A stretch of 64,000 nucleotides of DNA from Planctomycetota bacterium (GTDB taxonomy: Bacteria; Planctomycetota; UBA1135; GCA-002686595): NCBI GenBank assembly GCA_012960475.1, contig DUBE01000043.1, positions 1 to 64,000 of the forward strand, written 5' to 3'. The translations under genes were made by a program, and so were the position numbers. This document shows, in pieces, positions 61,061 through 64,000 of this stretch (its first letter is position 1; each line of letters opens with the position of its first letter). The notes below the pieces were generated by a model. The model was not told the origin of the DNA. It searched no databases and was given only the letters and a program-made list of their open reading frames with translations.

Positions 61061-61402
61061 TGCAATAGCTGCTGATATCAGTTTACAACTGAATGTTCAA
61101 TGTTGTGCGGTTCACCAGGAGATCCGTGTCGAATAGCAGCCTACAGCATCCTTCCAATGTGATGCTCACAGATCCAATGGATTGCCACAAGCCCTTCGGG
61201 AACAGCGGACAACTGCCAGGGAATTGAACCTGTCTCAAAGTGTGACAACCTTGAGGAGGCCAGTGCACAGCAACGCACTTCCACGGCGATGGGCTCCCAC
61301 AATGAGACGGAGCACCTCTCTCAGAACGGCGGTTCTTTGCCGGATGACTTAGCTTCAGGTTGTCCTCTCATCCTGCTAGTCCAAGCGCAACGCTCTTCGC
61401 TA
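61061..61402. other. Divergent intergenic region
   Basis: About 340 bp between the leftward beta-propeller lipoprotein and the rightward FG-GAP protein. It holds both promoters by position. A small inverted repeat CAGTT-TAC-AACTG near 61080 is visible. The rightward frame is open from 61289, but that part has no signal-peptide character and is not taken as coding. No RNA gene recognised. Confidence 0.4.
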
Positions 61403-63100
61403 ATGATTCTCTTCCGCTCTTCTTTTCTAGATTCTATTCTTCTGCCCGCCGCGACAGCTCTTCTGCTCAGTAGCTTCTGCGGCGCACAGACCGAACTTCA
61501 TTGCCTCGTCGGCAACACCCTGGGGGACACCCACGGTTGGTCCGTCTCTGGCGTTGGAGATGTAAATGGTGACGGCCACGACGATGTTGTGGTGGGGGCA
61601 CCTGGAGTGGGCACTGGCAGCATGGACTGGACAGGGGCCGCGATAGTCTATTCCGGTCTTACTGGCATCCCACTCCTGACGATCGGGGGCGAAGCATCCA
61701 TGGATTTCTTTGGCTTCTCGGTTGCTGGTCCCGGTGACCTCAATGGTGACGGCATACCGGACATAGCGGTAGGTGCTTACCGCTGCGATGCTGGCGCGGT
61801 GGACGCTGGCAAGGTTTCGGTTTATTCGGGATCGAATGGAGCCCTGCTCTATCAAGTAAGTGGCGATGCTGCTGGAGACCAACTGGGGCACGACCTCACC
61901 AGCTTGGGAGACGTAAACGGCGACGGCATCAGCGACCTCGCGATTGGTGTGCCCGGTTCAGATTCCAATGGAAACGATGCGGGGCTTGTTCGAGTGATTT
62001 CTGGAACGAATGGCACCGTTCTTTTTGATGTACCGGGCAATCACGCCAACGCACGGCTTGGCTTTGGCATCGGCGCTGCAAAAGATGTCAACGGAGATGG
62101 AGTGCCCGACCTGATTGCAGGTGCTCCCTTCGAGTTGAATGGCACCGATACTCCTGGTGCCGCCCATGTCTTCTCGGGTACCGACGGCGCCCTTCTCATA
62201 AGTCTGACCTTCGACGAAGATGGCGCCCAGTACGGGTTCTCAGTGGCAGGCCTGGGCGACCTGACCGGCGATGGTCGAAGCGAGTTGATTGTAGGTGCCC
62301 CCAAATCAAAAAACGAACGCGGCGAGGCCTTTGTCTACAACGGAGCCAATGGCTCCGAGATGTACGCCTTCGAAGGGGAATCCAACCTGAACTGGCTAGG
62401 AGACGCGGTGGGCACACCAGGCGATGTGAACGGCGATGGAGTGCCCGACATTATCTTTTCGTCAATCCGCAACTACACCAATGGCCTGGTCGCTGGCAAA
62501 GTCACTATCCACTCGGGTGCCAACGGTACCGAGTTGATGGTATACCACGGAGAAGTGGGCTCCTACACCGGAGAATCAGTAGCGGCTTGCGGCGATACAA
62601 ACGGTGATGGTGTAGACGACTTTATCGTGGGTAGTCGGCGTGGCGCAGGCAATCATGGCACCGCCCTGATCATGACCCTGGCTGGATGCACAGCCCCTAC
62701 AACCTATTGCGACCCTCTTCCTAACTCGACCGGCGTTCCCGCTTCGATCAGCTGGGAAGGCTCTACAAGTATTGGTGCCGGCAATTTTGTCCTCAAAGCT
62801 GACGACGGGCCAATTGGACAAGCGGGAATCTTCTTCTACGGTCATGGTCAGGCGACTAACCCGTTTGGGGGGGGGATCGTCTGCATTGATGGCGCTGCGG
62901 GTCTTTGGCGAGTCACACCGGCTCTTGTCTTCGGTGCCGGAGGAGGCTGTGACCACGCGCTGGACTTCAGCAACCCTCCCGCTCCCGGTGGCCTGATCCA
63001 GCCGGGGTCCAGTTGGAACTTCCAATTCTGGTACCGCGATCCAGCCAGCGGAAACGGCTTCAACTTCACCGATGCCCTCAGCGTGAATTTCTGTCCTTGA
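61403..63100 (+). CDS. Secreted FG-GAP (integrin-alpha-like) repeat protein with planctomycete-type C-terminal domain
   Basis: A 565-aa exported protein (signal peptide ILLPAATALLLSSFCGAQ). It has about seven FG-GAP blades with Ca-loop cores DVNGDGHDDVVVGAP, DLNGDGIPDIAVGA, DVNGDGISDLAIGVP, DVNGDGVPDLIAGAP, DLTGDGRSELIVGAP and more: an integrin-alpha-like propeller. The last about 120 residues (TTYCDPLPNSTGVPASISW ... IFFYGHGQ ... SWNFQFWYRDPASG ... NFCP) are a separate Cys-containing domain I recall mainly from Poly30/Saltatorellus-like planctomycetes, often at the end of large surface proteins. Probable cell-surface protein. The start is ATG 61403. Confidence 0.85.
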   Translation: MILFRSSFLDSILLPAATALLLSSFCGAQTELHCLVGNTLGDTHGWSVSGVGDVNGDGHDDVVVGAPGVGTGSMDWTGAAIVYSGLTGIPLLTIGGEASMDFFGFSVAGPGDLNGDGIPDIAVGAYRCDAGAVDAGKVSVYSGSNGALLYQVSGDAAGDQLGHDLTSLGDVNGDGISDLAIGVPGSDSNGNDAGLVRVISGTNGTVLFDVPGNHANARLGFGIGAAKDVNGDGVPDLIAGAPFELNGTDTPGAAHVFSGTDGALLISLTFDEDGAQYGFSVAGLGDLTGDGRSELIVGAPKSKNERGEAFVYNGANGSEMYAFEGESNLNWLGDAVGTPGDVNGDGVPDIIFSSIRNYTNGLVAGKVTIHSGANGTELMVYHGEVGSYTGESVAACGDTNGDGVDDFIVGSRRGAGNHGTALIMTLAGCTAPTTYCDPLPNSTGVPASISWEGSTSIGAGNFVLKADDGPIGQAGIFFYGHGQATNPFGGGIVCIDGAAGLWRVTPALVFGAGGGCDHALDFSNPPAPGGLIQPGSSWNFQFWYRDPASGNGFNFTDALSVNFCP

Positions 63101-63109
63101 GAACAGAAC

Positions 63110-63835
63110 TCATAACTGAATGCGCTTGATTGTCTGGCCCTCAGGAAGTTCCAGATCAAACGAGACCACTCGCCCTCCATCCAAGGAAATACTGACCCGT
63201 CCTTGCATCGGGGGCAGGCCGTCCAAGATCATCGGACTGCTCGAGAAACTCCTGGTCTGATCCAAGACTCGCGGAGAAAATCGCAGGAGCCCGGATTCTG
63301 TCCATTCCCCCGTGAGGCGAACCTCCGCATGGCCCATGGGTGAACCGCTCTTCCCCAAAACCTTCAGCACCAGCACCGCCCCGAGTTGGAGGTCGAAATC
63401 CGCCTGCAAGCCACCCTCGATCATTTCACCATCAGACCGCAAGAACCCAACATCCCGGGTCTGCCAGCGCCAAGACCCGCCACCGGCTCGCAACCGGTAG
63501 GACGCTTGTGTGGCGGGGGGAGCTTCGAAGCGAAAAGAGCCGTACTCATCGGTTTGAACCTCGTGCGATACTCCGCTTGACGGCCCTGTTACCGACAGTT
63601 GCACCGTGTGATTCCCAATGGGCTGTCCCTCGTGGTCAAGCACCCGTCCCTCGATCAAGCCTCCAGGCTGATCGCCACGAACCGCCGCGATCATCTGGCT
63701 GGAGTTCGAGAGGTTGATCGCCACAAGCAAGGGCAGAGTCAACATCATGAAGGCAAACAATGTGACGAATGCACGCCGGGGGAGAGAGCCCCGCTGTTTG
63801 GTTTCGGGTTCGAAGTCCGCTGGAAGCGGTGCCAT
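63110..63835 (-). CDS. Membrane-anchored carboxypeptidase-regulatory-like (beta-sandwich) protein
   Basis: A 241-aa protein. A short cytoplasmic N-terminus (LPRRAFVTL) is followed by one transmembrane helix (about 22-42) and an extracytoplasmic beta-sandwich: GLIEGRVLDHEGQPIGNHTVQLSV, then YGSFRFEAPP and SYRLRAGGG, which match carboxypeptidase-regulatory-like/transthyretin-like domains; a second similar module follows (LVLKVLGKSGSPMGHAEVRL). The role is probably structural or sugar-binding at the envelope. It converges with the FG-GAP gene 9 bp away and follows the dehydrogenase on the same strand. Confidence 0.65.
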   Translation of the reverse strand: MAPLPADFEPETKQRGSLPRRAFVTLFAFMMLTLPLLVAINLSNSSQMIAAVRGDQPGGLIEGRVLDHEGQPIGNHTVQLSVTGPSSGVSHEVQTDEYGSFRFEAPPATQASYRLRAGGGSWRWQTRDVGFLRSDGEMIEGGLQADFDLQLGAVLVLKVLGKSGSPMGHAEVRLTGEWTESGLLRFSPRVLDQTRSFSSSPMILDGLPPMQGRVSISLDGGRVVSFDLELPEGQTIKRIQL

Positions 63836-63841
63836 GACCTG

Positions 63842-64000
63842 TCAGGCCTTGGCGGCTCTGCCTACTTCAAGTCGACGCTCGGCCAAGAGGTCCGCTGCGT
63901 CGTGAGTTGGAACGTCCTCTGTGCGAGCGATCTCGAAGACCTGAGCCAGATTGTGCCGAATGCTCTCGATACGTTCCATGGCAGTGGATTCGTCATAGCC
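63842..64000 (-). CDS. Glu/Leu/Phe/Val dehydrogenase, C-terminal end only
   Basis: Only the last 52 residues are inside the window; the gene continues to the right. The sequence GYDESTAMERIESIRHNLAQ, then VFEIA and AADLLAERRLEVG, matches the C-terminal helices of leucine dehydrogenase-type enzymes (the pattern R-V-E-S-I followed by A-A-D-R-L-A-E-E-R). The enzyme deaminates a branched-chain or related amino acid with NAD+. Substrate specificity cannot be judged from this fragment. Confidence 0.72.
   Translation of the reverse strand, partial: GYDESTAMERIESIRHNLAQVFEIARTEDVPTHDAADLLAERRLEVGRAAKA

Noticed and set aside
1-64000. CRISPR array, prophage, transposon or tRNA gene
   Set aside because: I found no regular spaced repeats, no recombinase or transposase, and no T-arm-like tRNA sequence with a foldable cloverleaf. 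A tRNA scan would be needed to be certain.

Overview
The window is about 64 kb of GC-rich, densely packed bacterial chromosome with short gaps, many overlapping starts and stops, and no rRNA, tRNA, CRISPR array, integrase, transposase or phage gene that I could recognise. The gene content suggests an environmental Planctomycetota bacterium: many secreted lipoproteins, FG-GAP/VCBS and CRTAC1-type proteins paired with TPR lipoproteins, PYROXD2-like oxidoreductases, MacB-type ABC systems and a Ser/Thr kinase. The C-terminal domain of the protein at 61403-63100 resembles one I remember from Saltatorellus/Engelhardtia-type planctomycetes. This placement is inference, not a database result.

Layout. 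0-3.3 kb: a leftward sulfate-activation operon (ribbon-helix-helix protein, ATP sulfurylase, an alkaline-phosphatase-superfamily protein, APS kinase) preceded by a cluster of GAGTG half-sites. 3.5-8.2 kb: small lipoprotein, AIM24 protein, threonine/serine exporter family protein, small membrane proteins and a TlpA-like thioredoxin. 8.4-12 kb: a rightward operon of secreted proteins (DUF3299, HEAT repeats, thioredoxin-like plus alpha/alpha-toroid). 12-15 kb: a leftward four-gene set (ABC ATPase, MacB-type permease, His-rich lipoprotein, DUF3299 lipoprotein) that resembles the Vibrio Zrg zinc-uptake locus. 15-18 kb: LOG-family protein and Cu+-ATPase. 18-22.5 kb: GcvT-like protein with two PYROXD2-like oxidoreductases. 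22.5-30.9 kb: arylsulfotransferase-like lipoprotein, a pair of secreted amidohydrolases, radical SAM protein, MIP18/SufT-like protein and a TPR protein. 30.9-39 kb: leftward run of FG-GAP/DsbD-like protein, ABC transporter, sugar-nucleotide epimerase and PEP carboxykinase. 39-41.6 kb: structured intergenic DNA, then LpoB and COG3014 lipoproteins. 41.8-51.5 kb: mutS, two paralogous TPR lipoproteins, CRTAC1 protein, hemB, nagA. 51.5-57.1 kb: topA, glycosyltransferase, type II methionine aminopeptidase. 57.2-64 kb: lipoprotein, kinase, beta-propeller lipoprotein, FG-GAP protein, carboxypeptidase-regulatory-like protein and the end of an amino-acid dehydrogenase.

The most interesting observation is at 37144-38862. 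One reading frame for a secreted FG-GAP protein with a C-terminal DsbD-like thiol domain is interrupted by a single in-frame TGA directly before a Cys codon. The RNA just downstream can fold into a hairpin that fits the bacterial SECIS consensus: 6-bp upper stem, 3-nt GUU loop, 20 nt from the UGA. It is therefore a candidate for a new selenoprotein family rather than a broken gene. A nonsense mutation or sequencing error cannot be excluded from this window alone.
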